From an uncultured Planctomycetales bacterium (GTDB taxonomy: Bacteria > Planctomycetota > Planctomycetia > Isosphaerales > Isosphaeraceae): a DNA stretch of 7,212 nt. The stretch is taken from NCBI GenBank assembly GCA_937997355.1, contig CALKTZ010000381.1, positions 1 to 7,212 on the forward strand, read 5' to 3'. The notes beneath the pieces are model-generated. The model had not been told where the DNA came from. It worked only from the letters and a program-made list of their open reading frames with translations, and did not search any database. The first letter of the stretch is position 1. Each line of letters begins with the position of its first letter. The translations under genes and the position numbers were made by a program. Below, in pieces: positions 1 through 6,900 of the stretch.

Positions 1-728
1 CCCTTGTCCTTCACGAAGGCGAACGCATCGTCGACCCGCTTGTCGGCAATCGCTCGACGGCGATCGATGAGCCATGCCTGGTCGACCTTGTGCTCGCTGA
101 AGCCGAACTTGTAGAGGAGACGCGGGCCGAAATAGCCGTTGATCATCCCCATCGACGTGTCGCCGAGCATCAAGGCCAGGACGCGACGCTGGCGAATGCC
201 GTCGAGAACCTGATTCGCAAGCTTTTGTTGTTCTGCATTGACCGGCGCCGAGTCGTAGAGCTCGGAGGAGTCGTAGCCGATGCGTCCCGAGGTACACCAC
301 TCGTCGAGCCTGGCCATGAACCGGCTGTCGGTCGTCCAGTCGGCGGAGTCGGTCCAGGCTCGGGACGCCTCGCGTCCGACACTCTCCAGGGACGCGCCCG
401 TGTTGAGCAATGCCACCAGGCCCGGCCATGTTCCCGAGAAGTTCGAGGCAAGCAGGAGTGGATTATCCTTGCCGACGACCCCATCCACGGTATGCGGGGC
501 GTAGGTCCAATGGACGAACACGCCAACCATCGGATCGTCGACCGGGCCGAGCTTGGAGATCGACTCATCGGGGCGCGTCAAATAGCCCTCGATGACATAA
601 GGCGACCTCCCGAGCTTCTTGAGGGCGGCGATCAATTGAGTCGTCGTTTCCTGGGACTGACTCAGGGCGAGTTCGTTCGGTTTGGCGCGGTAATCTCCGG
701 GCCAGAAAATGGCAACCTTCTTGGACAT
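1..728 (-). CDS. L-fucose isomerase-like sugar isomerase, N-terminal part (3' end outside window)
   Basis: The first 242 residues of a cytoplasmic protein are visible; the gene continues past the window edge. The N-terminus (KKVAIFWPGDYR) has a Rossmann-like start and no signal peptide. Residues about 95-110 (NFSGTWPGLVALLNTGA) and the GDTSMGMINGYFGPRLL segment at 189-205 match the pattern of the FucI/AraA isomerase superfamily, where an SMG(I/M) stretch lies in the N-terminal half. These enzymes interconvert aldoses and ketoses (fucose/fuculose, arabinose/ribulose) with a divalent metal. The metal-binding Glu/Asp/His residues lie in the C-terminal half, so activity and substrate cannot be judged here. 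The ATG at 728 is the first possible start because an in-frame TAA lies at 747-749; no strong Shine-Dalgarno site precedes it. It lies 165 bases downstream of the thioesterase gene on the same strand and may be read from that transcript or its own promoter. The superfamily call is fairly safe; the substrate is unknown. Confidence 0.75.
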   Translation of the reverse strand, partial: MSKKVAIFWPGDYRAKPNELALSQSQETTTQLIAALKKLGRSPYVIEGYLTRPDESISKLGPVDDPMVGVFVHWTYAPHTVDGVVGKDNPLLLASNFSGTWPGLVALLNTGASLESVGREASRAWTDSADWTTDSRFMARLDEWCTSGRIGYDSSELYDSAPVNAEQQKLANQVLDGIRQRRVLALMLGDTSMGMINGYFGPRLLYKFGFSEHKVDQAWLIDRRRAIADKRVDDAFAFVKDK

Positions 729-833
729 GGAGCACCCGAAGAGGATTTAGATTTAGATGTTGGCCGAGAGGCAGGAGATCCGACGAAAGGTCGAGCCGTT
801 CGCCCCCGGTCCGATTGCGGCACGACACGAGAC

Positions 834-862
834 AGAATATCGGGAATGATGAACGCCGTCCA
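834..862 (-). promoter_or_regulatory. Weak candidate sigma-70-type promoter for the sugar isomerase gene
   Basis: On the minus strand, TGGACG (862-857) and TATTCT (839-834) are separated by 17 bases. Each matches the -35/-10 consensus at four of six positions. It lies in the 165-base gap between the thioesterase stop and the isomerase start. A short tandem ATCTAA repeat (about 744-756) lies in the predicted leader. Matches this weak arise by chance, so this is only a pointer. Confidence 0.2.
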
Positions 863-893
863 GCATCACACGAGGCATTGAGACAAGAGCCGA

Positions 894-1301
894 TCAACTC
901 GGAGGGCGACTCGTTTTCTTCTCGATTCGCCTGCGGAATCGGTCCACATCGATCACTCGGCGTCGATGAATCCCCCTGGCGATGGTGTCGATTCCGTCGT
1001 GTGCCTCAACTTGAAAACTGATCGTCGAGCCGTCCACGTGGATGACTCGTGCCCGGCAGGTTACGGTAAAACCTTCGGGAGCCGGAGCGAGATGCTCGAC
1101 TTCCACGTAAGTGCCGACGCTCCTCTCATTTTCCTGGAGCAAGTGGGCGATCGTGTCTCGGGCCGTGTATTCGAGGTGGGCGATGAGCCAGGGAGTCGCC
1201 AGGATGGAAGGCATTCGCTGATCGGCGAAACTGATCCGATTGTCCGGCCCGACCAGGATCGTCTTTTCGCCGGAGAGGCCGATGCGAGGAGGTTGTTTCA
1301 A
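894..1301 (-). CDS. FlK-like hotdog-fold acyl-CoA thioesterase
   Basis: The 135-residue protein aligns along its length with fluoroacetyl-CoA thioesterase FlK of Streptomyces cattleya, as I recall that sequence, at a constant offset of six residues from about residue 36 onward. FlK Thr42, Glu50, Gly69, His76 and Arg120 correspond to T36 (ILATPW), E44 (HLEYTA), G63 (SVGT), H70 (VEHLAP) and R114. The segment AHDGIDTIARGIHRRRVI (100-117) matches the FlK AHDGVDEIGSGTHERAVI strand. The family hydrolyses short acyl-CoA thioesters in the cytoplasm. FlK's hydrophobic lid (Val23, Leu26, Phe33, Phe36) is not obviously kept: M30 falls at the Phe36 position and polar residues at others. Fluoroacetate specificity is therefore not supported; a general housekeeping thioesterase is more likely. 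The start is TTG at 1301: the frame has a TGA about 15 codons upstream with no ATG or GTG between, and a GGGG stretch precedes it by about 9 bases. The next ATG (M30) would remove the first strand. Confidence 0.8.
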   Translation of the reverse strand: MKQPPRIGLSGEKTILVGPDNRISFADQRMPSILATPWLIAHLEYTARDTIAHLLQENERSVGTYVEVEHLAPAPEGFTVTCRARVIHVDGSTISFQVEAHDGIDTIARGIHRRRVIDVDRFRRRIEKKTSRPPS

Positions 1302-1380
1302 GGTCTTGCCCCAAGGGAGAGATGTATGGATTCGATTTCCATTTCAAGAATCAGGGTGGAGTTTGGCCAATCCGAATCTC

Positions 1381-1394
1381 GGCCAGGCCTGGCC
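1381..1394. repeat. Perfect 14-bp palindrome in the divergent intergenic region
   Basis: GGCCAGGCCTGGCC is identical to its reverse complement. It lies about 80 bases upstream of the thioesterase TTG start and about 50 bases upstream of the rightward promoter. A second short palindrome, TTGGCCAA, is at 1363-1370. It could be an operator or merely GC-rich self-complementarity; there is no T-run, so it is not a terminator. Confidence 0.35.
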
Positions 1395-1441
1395 TGTAAT
1401 GAAGGATCGCCTGCCTTTCGATTCGAATTTGACGTGAATCC

Positions 1442-1470
1442 TTGACCCCAAAAGCTCGAATAACGATAAT
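1442..1470 (+). promoter_or_regulatory. Strong sigma-70-type promoter for the ferredoxin-peroxidase unit
   Basis: TTGACC (1442-1447) and GATAAT (1465-1470) are separated by exactly 17 bases. Each hexamer matches consensus at five of six positions, and the surroundings are locally AT-rich. Transcription would begin near 1477, leaving an untranslated leader of about 164 bases before the ferredoxin ATG at 1641. This is the best promoter match I found in the window. It is predicted from sequence only, and promoter consensus in planctomycetes is less certain than in E. coli. Confidence 0.55.
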
Positions 1471-1478
1471 GATTCTTA
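1464..1478. promoter_or_regulatory. Fur/PerR-family-like operator overlapping the -10 box
   Basis: CGATAATGATTCTTA fits the 7-1-7 palindrome of Fur-family regulators: 11 of 14 positions match TGATAAT-N-ATTATCA and 10 of 14 match the PerR form TTATAAT-N-ATTATAA. Against the 19-base Fur box, bases 1459-1477 match at 14 of 19. The site covers the whole -10 hexamer of the predicted promoter, where a bound repressor would exclude RNA polymerase. The downstream genes encode an iron-sulfur ferredoxin and a heme peroxidase, so iron or peroxide control would make sense. A -10 box is itself AT-rich and resembles half a Fur site, which makes chance matches more likely here. Confidence 0.4.
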
Positions 1479-1523
1479 GTTGTTCCGAGATGCTGGGATT
1501 GTGTGCGACGACGGAACCCGCTC

Positions 1524-1548
1524 AAATCTCTTTTTTCGGAAGAGATTT
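1524..1548 (+). promoter_or_regulatory. Hairpin in the long ferredoxin leader (possible attenuator or RNA element)
   Basis: AAATCTCTT (1524-1532) and AAGAGATTT (1540-1548) are perfect inverted repeats around a 7-base TTTTCGG loop, with one further G-U pair possible inside. Only four Ts follow the stem top and three of them are in the stem, so it is a poor intrinsic terminator. It lies about 47 bases after the predicted transcription start and 92 bases before the ferredoxin ATG. It could be an RNA-stability or regulatory hairpin, or a DNA operator. Confidence 0.35.
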
Positions 1549-1640
1549 TACGATAGGTTTCGCCACTTGATCGGCTATTTTTTCCGCCGGTCGTCGTGAA
1601 TTGCCTCTGAACCGCATTCCACTCCTGGGGTTCGATAGCC

Positions 1641-2012
1641 ATGGCAGCAGCCACTCTGGCGGGAAAGCCGCGTAAGGTCATTCCCAAGATTCTGGCGGTC
1701 ATTCACGCCGACGGCTGCACGGGGTGCGAGGCATGCCTCGAAGTTTGCCCCGTGGATTGCATCTACAAGGTGCCTGGCGAAGAGCATGCCGGTTTGCAGA
1801 CATTCTGTGATATCGATCTCGATCGTTGCATCGGCTGCAAGCATTGTGCTCAAGTGTGCCCCTGGGATGCAATTGACATGGTCGACACCATCGATGCGGC
1901 CTACCACGTGGCCGTGAAGGGTGGGCCTCCTCGATACGTCGAGGAGAACTGGGATGCCCTGGTGGATTCCGCCCAGAAAAATGCGGAAGGGCTTCTCGCC
2001 AAGAAGAAATAA
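1641..2012 (+). CDS. 2[4Fe-4S] bacterial-type ferredoxin
   Basis: This 123-residue protein carries two complete CxxCxxCxxxCP cluster motifs: C26, C29, C32, C36 followed by P37, and C63, C66, C69, C73 followed by P74. In such motifs each cluster usually takes three cysteines from one motif and the last from the other. Two extra cysteines, C40 and C56, are not needed for the standard ligation. The loop between the motifs is longer than in small clostridial ferredoxins, and the protein has a basic 22-residue N-terminal extension and a charged C-terminal tail of about 45 residues (ends AKKK). There is no signal peptide, so it should be a cytoplasmic low-potential electron carrier; its partners cannot be read from the sequence. 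The ATG at 1641 has a GGGG stretch at 1627-1630. The peroxidase gene starts 170 bases downstream with no terminator between, so both probably share the promoter near 1442-1470. Confidence 0.9.
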   Translation: MAAATLAGKPRKVIPKILAVIHADGCTGCEACLEVCPVDCIYKVPGEEHAGLQTFCDIDLDRCIGCKHCAQVCPWDAIDMVDTIDAAYHVAVKGGPPRYVEENWDALVDSAQKNAEGLLAKKK

Positions 2013-2169
2013 TCCGATTCCTTCCCGTTCATTCAATTCCACCTCGAGGGGTGAATCGAGTCTCGGCGTTGCTCCGGTCGCCTCGATGCGCATTGGGCAA
2101 CGGCCGAACGGTTTCGCTCCACGCGCCGGCCATTGCAACCGTCGCGATTGACCTTGTGAAGAATTACCT

Positions 2170-2173
2170 GGAG
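2170..2173 (+). promoter_or_regulatory. Ribosome binding site fixing the peroxidase start at 2183
   Basis: GGAG at 2170-2173 lies nine bases before the ATG at 2183. The same frame is open back to a GTG at 2051, but only the 2183 start puts a lipoprotein signal peptide at the extreme N-terminus. Confidence 0.6.
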
Positions 2174-2182
2174 AGTGTGAGC

Positions 2183-3631
2183 ATGTCAAAATGGATCGTT
2201 TCGCGCGGCGCTTCCGCGGCCGCCGTGCCCCTTCTGCTGATCGGCCTCGCCGGATGCAATCAAACAGGGCCTGAACCCACCCCCGTCCCGAGCGATCTCC
2301 TCAAGAAGAGTACGCCGACCCCTTCCGTGTCGGGGAATCAGGCCGAGGCGAAGCCGAAAGGGGGCGCGACGGCTGAGCTGGTTACTCCCGGCCGGACGGT
2401 TGATCCGAAGTCCCTCGTCGACGTGGTGAAGGAAGAAGTGAAGGGGGGAGAAGCCACCGAAGGGCCGACCCCGTCGAATTACCTCTGGATGCCGTCGAAT
2501 CCGGCGTTGATCAAGGATGAACCGCTGAAGGTCACGGTCCCCGGAGGTCTCAATCCTCTGATTGCGAACGTGAACGTGCCCCCGGCGAATCCGCTCACCA
2601 AGGGACGTTACGAGCTCGGCCGCCAACTCTACTTCGACCCTCGCGTCTCGCTGGACGGGACCGTGAGCTGCGCGACCTGCCACAATCCGGAGACCGGTTG
2701 GACGATGAACATGCCGACGGCCGTCGGCATCCTCGGCCAGACCGGCGGACGCAACTCCCCGACGGTTTTCAACACGGTCTACGGCAGAACCATGTTCTGG
2801 GACGGACGTGCTCCGTCGCTCGAAGGACAGGCCCAGGGGCCGATCCAGAATCCCATCGAGATGGGCAAGCAGTCGTACAAGGAGATCATCGAGCGCCTCG
2901 CCAAGATCTCGGGATATCAGGAGCAATTCAGGGCTGTTTTCGGCACCGACGTCACCCTGGACGGCATGGCAAAGGCCATCGCCACGTTCGAGCGTGTCGC
3001 CGCACTCCCCGGCAACTCGAAGTACGATCAATATGCGAAGGGGGACATGAAGGCGCTCTCGGACAGCGAGAAGCGCGGGATGGTCCTCTTCGGCCTTCGG
3101 CTCTCGTCCGATGATACCTTCAAGTCGGACGCGGTCTTGCAGAAGGCGAAATGTACGCTCTGCCATGCCGGCGCGAACTTCACCGACGAGCAGTTCCACA
3201 ACCTGGGCGTCGGCTGGGACGAGAAGGCCGGGAAGTTTTCGGACCTCGGCCGGTGGGCCGTCGAGCCGATCGGGGCCAAGAACGACGCCAACATCGGCGC
3301 CTTCAAGACGCCGACCGTCCGGGAAGCCGCGGCGACGGCTCCTTACATGCACGACGGAAGCCTCGACACCCTGGAGCAAGTTGTTGAGCACTATGACAAG
3401 GGAGGGAATGCCAATCCTCACCTCGACAAGGATATGAAGAAGCTCAACCTGACCGCTCAGGAAAAGACGGATGTCGTCGCCTTCATGAAGGCCCTCTCCG
3501 GAGAAGTGAAGAAGCTCGACGAGCTCTTGCCGAAACTGCCCGCCGGGCCCGACGGCAAGTCCCCGGACCCGAAGGTGGCCCTTGTCCCGCCGTCGAAGAA
3601 GGTGGCCGCTGTTTTTCATCCGCCACACTGA
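2183..3631 (+). CDS. Lipoprotein diheme cytochrome c peroxidase / MauG-family protein
   Basis: This 482-residue exported protein begins with a lipoprotein signal peptide: R8, a hydrophobic stretch ending IGLAG, and lipobox Cys C25. A Pro/Lys/Ser-rich linker (about 26-115) precedes the two-heme body. Heme 1 is C163-A-T-C166-H167 and heme 2 is C324-T-L-C327-H328, the spacing expected for the CcpA/MauG superfamily. Also visible are the FWDGR segment (205-209), E214 and Q216 in the peroxidatic-pocket region, and PYMHDG at 387-392 followed by VVEHYDKGG. Y404 in that last motif sits where MauG-like proteins have an axial Tyr and classical CcpA has Met. Family members reduce H2O2 or, like MauG, use bis-Fe(IV) chemistry to oxidise a protein. 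An insert of roughly 10-15 residues precedes heme 2, and the C-terminus has an unusual tail of about 45 residues ending HPPH. It follows the ferredoxin gene, probably in one transcript ended by the terminator at 3706-3745. The family is certain; the substrate is not. Confidence 0.92.
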   Translation: MSKWIVSRGASAAAVPLLLIGLAGCNQTGPEPTPVPSDLLKKSTPTPSVSGNQAEAKPKGGATAELVTPGRTVDPKSLVDVVKEEVKGGEATEGPTPSNYLWMPSNPALIKDEPLKVTVPGGLNPLIANVNVPPANPLTKGRYELGRQLYFDPRVSLDGTVSCATCHNPETGWTMNMPTAVGILGQTGGRNSPTVFNTVYGRTMFWDGRAPSLEGQAQGPIQNPIEMGKQSYKEIIERLAKISGYQEQFRAVFGTDVTLDGMAKAIATFERVAALPGNSKYDQYAKGDMKALSDSEKRGMVLFGLRLSSDDTFKSDAVLQKAKCTLCHAGANFTDEQFHNLGVGWDEKAGKFSDLGRWAVEPIGAKNDANIGAFKTPTVREAAATAPYMHDGSLDTLEQVVEHYDKGGNANPHLDKDMKKLNLTAQEKTDVVAFMKALSGEVKKLDELLPKLPAGPDGKSPDPKVALVPPSKKVAAVFHPPH

Positions 3632-3705
3632 GGCATGGCTCGTGATCGTCGGAGAACCTCAAGCGGTTTTCCGCGATAATCCATTGATTTTTCCTTTCCA
3701 AAATG

Positions 3706-3745
3706 CCCGGCGTCCTCGAAAACACGAGGATGGCCGGGTGTTTTT
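3706..3745 (+). terminator. Intrinsic terminator after the peroxidase gene
   Basis: A GC-rich stem of about 13 base pairs with one bulged G (3706-3718 with 3725-3738) encloses the loop AAAACA and is followed by TGTTTTT (3739-3745). An A-run at 3700-3703 could pair with the T-run and make the element work in both directions. It lies 75 bases after the peroxidase stop. A small GCGG-TTTT-CCGC hairpin (3663-3674) precedes it. Confidence 0.85.
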
Positions 3746-3774
3746 ATAGGCGGCGAACACGGAGAACTTCCTTG

Positions 3775-3820
3775 CTAACCCACTCCAGGTTTCCGACAGG
3801 GTTAGGATTCGTGATAGGAT
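3775..3820 (+). promoter_or_regulatory. Inverted repeat and weak extended -10 promoter candidate upstream of the YfhO-family gene
   Basis: CTAACCC (3775-3781) and GGGTTAG (3799-3805) are perfect inverted repeats 17 bases apart. Just downstream, TGATAGGAT (3812-3820) resembles an extended -10 element (TGN plus TAGGAT), with only a poor -35 match near 3791. If transcription starts near 3827, the repeat would cover the -35 region and could be an operator, and the leader would be about 117 bases. The rest of the 3632-3943 gap shows nothing else I can support. Confidence 0.3.
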
Positions 3821-3932
3821 GATGCGTGGTCCATGGGATCGGCCTTCTCGGCCATCCGTTCCGAGCAAACTCATCTCTTATTTCAATCTTAATCGAGTTC
3901 GCGCTACCGTCGGATTGTGCCCTGCCAGGTGT

Positions 3933-3937
3933 GGGAG
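3933..3937 (+). promoter_or_regulatory. Ribosome binding site fixing the YfhO-family start at 3944
   Basis: GGGAG at 3933-3937 has a 6-base spacing to the ATG at 3944. The in-frame ATG at 3938 directly abuts this site and the GTG at 3917 lies upstream of it, so neither can use it. Confidence 0.6.
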
Positions 3938-3943
3938 ATGTTC

Positions 3944-6900
3944 ATGTTTCGAGAATCGTCGTTGACGCGACTCCTGGGGCCGATGGCTTGCCTGGCCCTG
4001 GTCATCATCATTTTCGGTTCGGTGCTCTTTACGAACCAGCAGTTTTCCTTTCGCGACGCGGGCCACTATTACTACCCTCTTTATAAGCTGGTTCAGAGGG
4101 AATGGAATGAGGGCCGCTGGCCACTCTGGGAGCCTGAAGAGAATTCCGGAATGCCCCTGATGGGGAATCCGACGGCGGCCGTCCTGTATCCGGGCAAGAT
4201 CGTTTACGGACTTTTTCCATATCCCATCGCGGCCAAGCTCTACATCGTGGGCCACACGATCATTGCCTTCATGACCATGACCCTCGTCCTGCGTGGATGG
4301 GGCTTGAGCAGGGTCGCCACCACAATCGGGGCCATCTCTTATGCCTTCGGGGCTCCCATCCTTTTTCAGTATTGCAACATCATCTTCCTCGTAGGCGCGG
4401 CGTGGCTCCCGCTCGGGTTCCACGGGGTTGACCGCTGGCTTCGACTCGGTAATCGCTGGGGCTTGCTCGAACTTGCCGTGGCGTTGACCCTTCAGACGCT
4501 GGGAGGCGATCCGCAAGCTTCCTATTTATTAGGAATTTTCGCGGGTGCGTATGCGCTGCAACTTTATTGGTTTGGCCACGGGCAGGGCGAAATTCCCATA
4601 CGGGATGATCTCGTTCGAACACGGAAAGAAACAGAAAAGCCGGGGTTGAGCCGGCTCTGGCCTTTCGCTTTCCTCGGAGTCATCGCCTGGGTCATTATCA
4701 CTCTTGTACTCGCGAGGATCTTGCCACAGTTTCGAGGCAAGGGGCCGCCCACGCCGCCACTGCCCGGCATGCGTTGGGTGCCATACCTCGTTGTCCTGGG
4801 ATGGATCGGCCTGTTCACGCTTTGGTGGTATCGGACGCGGGATGGCGCCCGGCGTCGTTTGCTGATCACGATGATGTCGGGGCTGATCGGTTCCGCCGCA
4901 TTGGCCGCCGGCTTGACCGCCGCACAATTGCTGCCCGTGGCCGAATTCACGAGCCTGACGAGTCGAGCGGCGGAAGGGGGGCCTCACGACATCTATCCCT
5001 TCAGTCTCGAACCCATCATGCTGGCCCAATTCGTTTGGCCGAATATTTTCGGGCTTCACTTTCCCGTCAACTCATTCTGGATCGAGGCCTTCGAGATGCC
5101 GGCGTTCCGCCGGACGGTCTGGGTTCCGTCGCTCTATATCGGCGGCATTAGTTTCATCCTGGCATTATCCGTCTTCGGATTTCGGAATGGTCCCGCCTGG
5201 CGCGGCTGGATGTCCGGGATTCTGATCTTCAGCATTCTCGGGAGTCTGGGACTGTTCACCAGCCCGATCTGGATGACCCGCGCCATAGACATTTACTTGA
5301 ATCCGTCCGCATCGAAGGATAAGAGCTCTGGGGAATCGAAGGCCGCTCGCAAGGATTCCGACGCATTGCTCGGGATCGGTCCGCTCGATTCGCAGAATGT
5401 GAATCCGATTCGAGCGGACGGTTACTTGAGGGACGGGGATGGCGGTTTCTATTGGGCGCTCTCGACATTCCTCCCAGGGTTCCGGCAGTTCCGCTATCCC
5501 AGCAAACTGTTGACATTCGCATGTTTCGCACTCTCCGCCCTGGCGGGATTGGGCTGGGACCGTTTGCTTCGGGGAGACCGCCAACGCATCAGGCGATTGG
5601 CACTCGGGTTGTTTTCTCTCAGCGCGGTGCTGCTATTCATCACGCTGGTCGCCAGGCAGCCGATTCTCAAGCTTTTTGCAACTTCGCTCGGCTTTTCCCA
5701 GTGGGGACCATTCGAGCCGAAGAACGGGTATCGCGCGCTCCTCGGGTCGTTGACCCAAACCGTGGTCCTGCTGGCCGCCTGGTTCGGAATCCATCGGCTC
5801 ATCGATAAGAAGCCGGGATGGGCGGGAATCCTCGCGGTGATCCTCGTCTCCGCGGATCTGGCCGTCGCGAATTCCCGGCTCATCCTTTCCTCGCGTCAGG
5901 AACTGTATGATGGGGTTCCGGAGACCTTGCGCATCATCCGAGAGGCCGAGGCCAAGGACCCTTCCAACGCGCCGTTCCGGATTCATCGGATGCCGATCTG
6001 GAGTCCGCCTTCCTGGCACAATACACCTTCGAGCAACCGGGGCGAGGAATACACCAAGTGGGAACGCGACACGATCCAACCGAAGTACGGAATCACGGAG
6101 AATGTCGAGTACACGCAGACGATGGGAGTGACGGAACTCTACGACTACGAATGGTTCTTCGCGCCGTTCGGCAGAAAGGCGCGTCCGGAAATCGCCAAGA
6201 TCCTGAACGTTGATGTCGGAGCCGACGTCGTCTATTTCCCGCGTCGTGCATTCGACATGTGGAATACGCGCTATTTCATCGTCCCGAAATTTGCCAATCA
6301 CTGGACCGATGCCGGCCGTGGCTACGCTTCCTTCCTCTTCGGGAATGTGTCCCTGGTCTATCCGGAGCAATCTCGATTCGAAGGCCCGGGAGGCAAGGAC
6401 GCTCTGATCAAATGGACGGAACAGCACGACTATCAGATCTTCCGCAATTATGATTACTATCCGCGTGCCTGGGTCGTCCATGATTACCGACCCTTGAAGG
6501 CGGTTCAGGGGCTCAATCGCGAGAATCGCCAGGGTCCCATGACCGAGATGCTTTATCTCAATGACCCGCTCTGGATGGATCCAAGCCTGAAGGTGTTCGA
6601 TCCGCGCGAGATCGCCTGGATTGATGAGAACGAGATCGTTGAACTTCAGGCGTTCCGCGCGGCGAAAGTTCCCCAGGATTCCGAACGCATCGAGGTGCGC
6701 TACCCCAATCCCCAGCGGGTCGAGATCGACTGCAATCTGAGATCGCCGGGGATGGTGGTGCTATCCGACATCTATTATCCCGGCTGGAAGTTGACCATCG
6801 ATGGGAAACCCGCCCCGATTTATCGAGCGAATCGGATGATGAGGGGCGCGGCCGTTCCAGCGGGGCCTCACAAGTTGGTGTATACCTTCGAGCCGAGATC

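Noticed and set aside
90..881. A 263-codon plus-strand open frame
   Set aside because: It lies antisense to the isomerase gene, whose translation has clear family motifs, and its own translation shows none.
894..1301. A true fluoroacetyl-CoA resistance enzyme
   Set aside because: The lid residues that give FlK its fluoro-selectivity are not conserved and no fluorometabolite genes are nearby.
1524..1548. The leader hairpin as an intrinsic terminator for an upstream transcript
   Set aside because: The stem is AT-rich and only a few Ts follow, most of them paired in the stem.
2036..2056. CACCTCGAGGGGTG as a terminator between the ferredoxin and peroxidase genes
   Set aside because: The stem is short and there is no T-run after it.
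2051..2182. GTG at 2051 as the peroxidase start
   Set aside because: It would bury the lipoprotein signal peptide 44 residues inside the protein. The ATG at 2183 has a ribosome site and places the lipobox correctly.
2186..3628. A 480-codon open frame on the minus strand opposite the peroxidase gene
   Set aside because: It is a mirror of a GC-rich gene in the codon-aligned antisense frame. The plus strand has two heme motifs and a lipoprotein signal; the antisense translation is Arg/Leu/Gly-rich with no recognisable motif.
3917..3943. GTG at 3917 or ATG at 3938 as the YfhO-family start
   Set aside because: The only good ribosome site, GGGAG at 3933-3937, is correctly spaced for the ATG at 3944 and not for these.
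3878..4516. A 212-codon minus-strand open frame partly covering the intergenic region
   Set aside because: Most of it is antisense to the YfhO-family gene, and the translation is charged and low in hydrophobic-core pattern.
5633..6481. A 282-codon minus-strand open frame
   Set aside because: It lies wholly antisense to the YfhO-family gene and has no recognisable domain.
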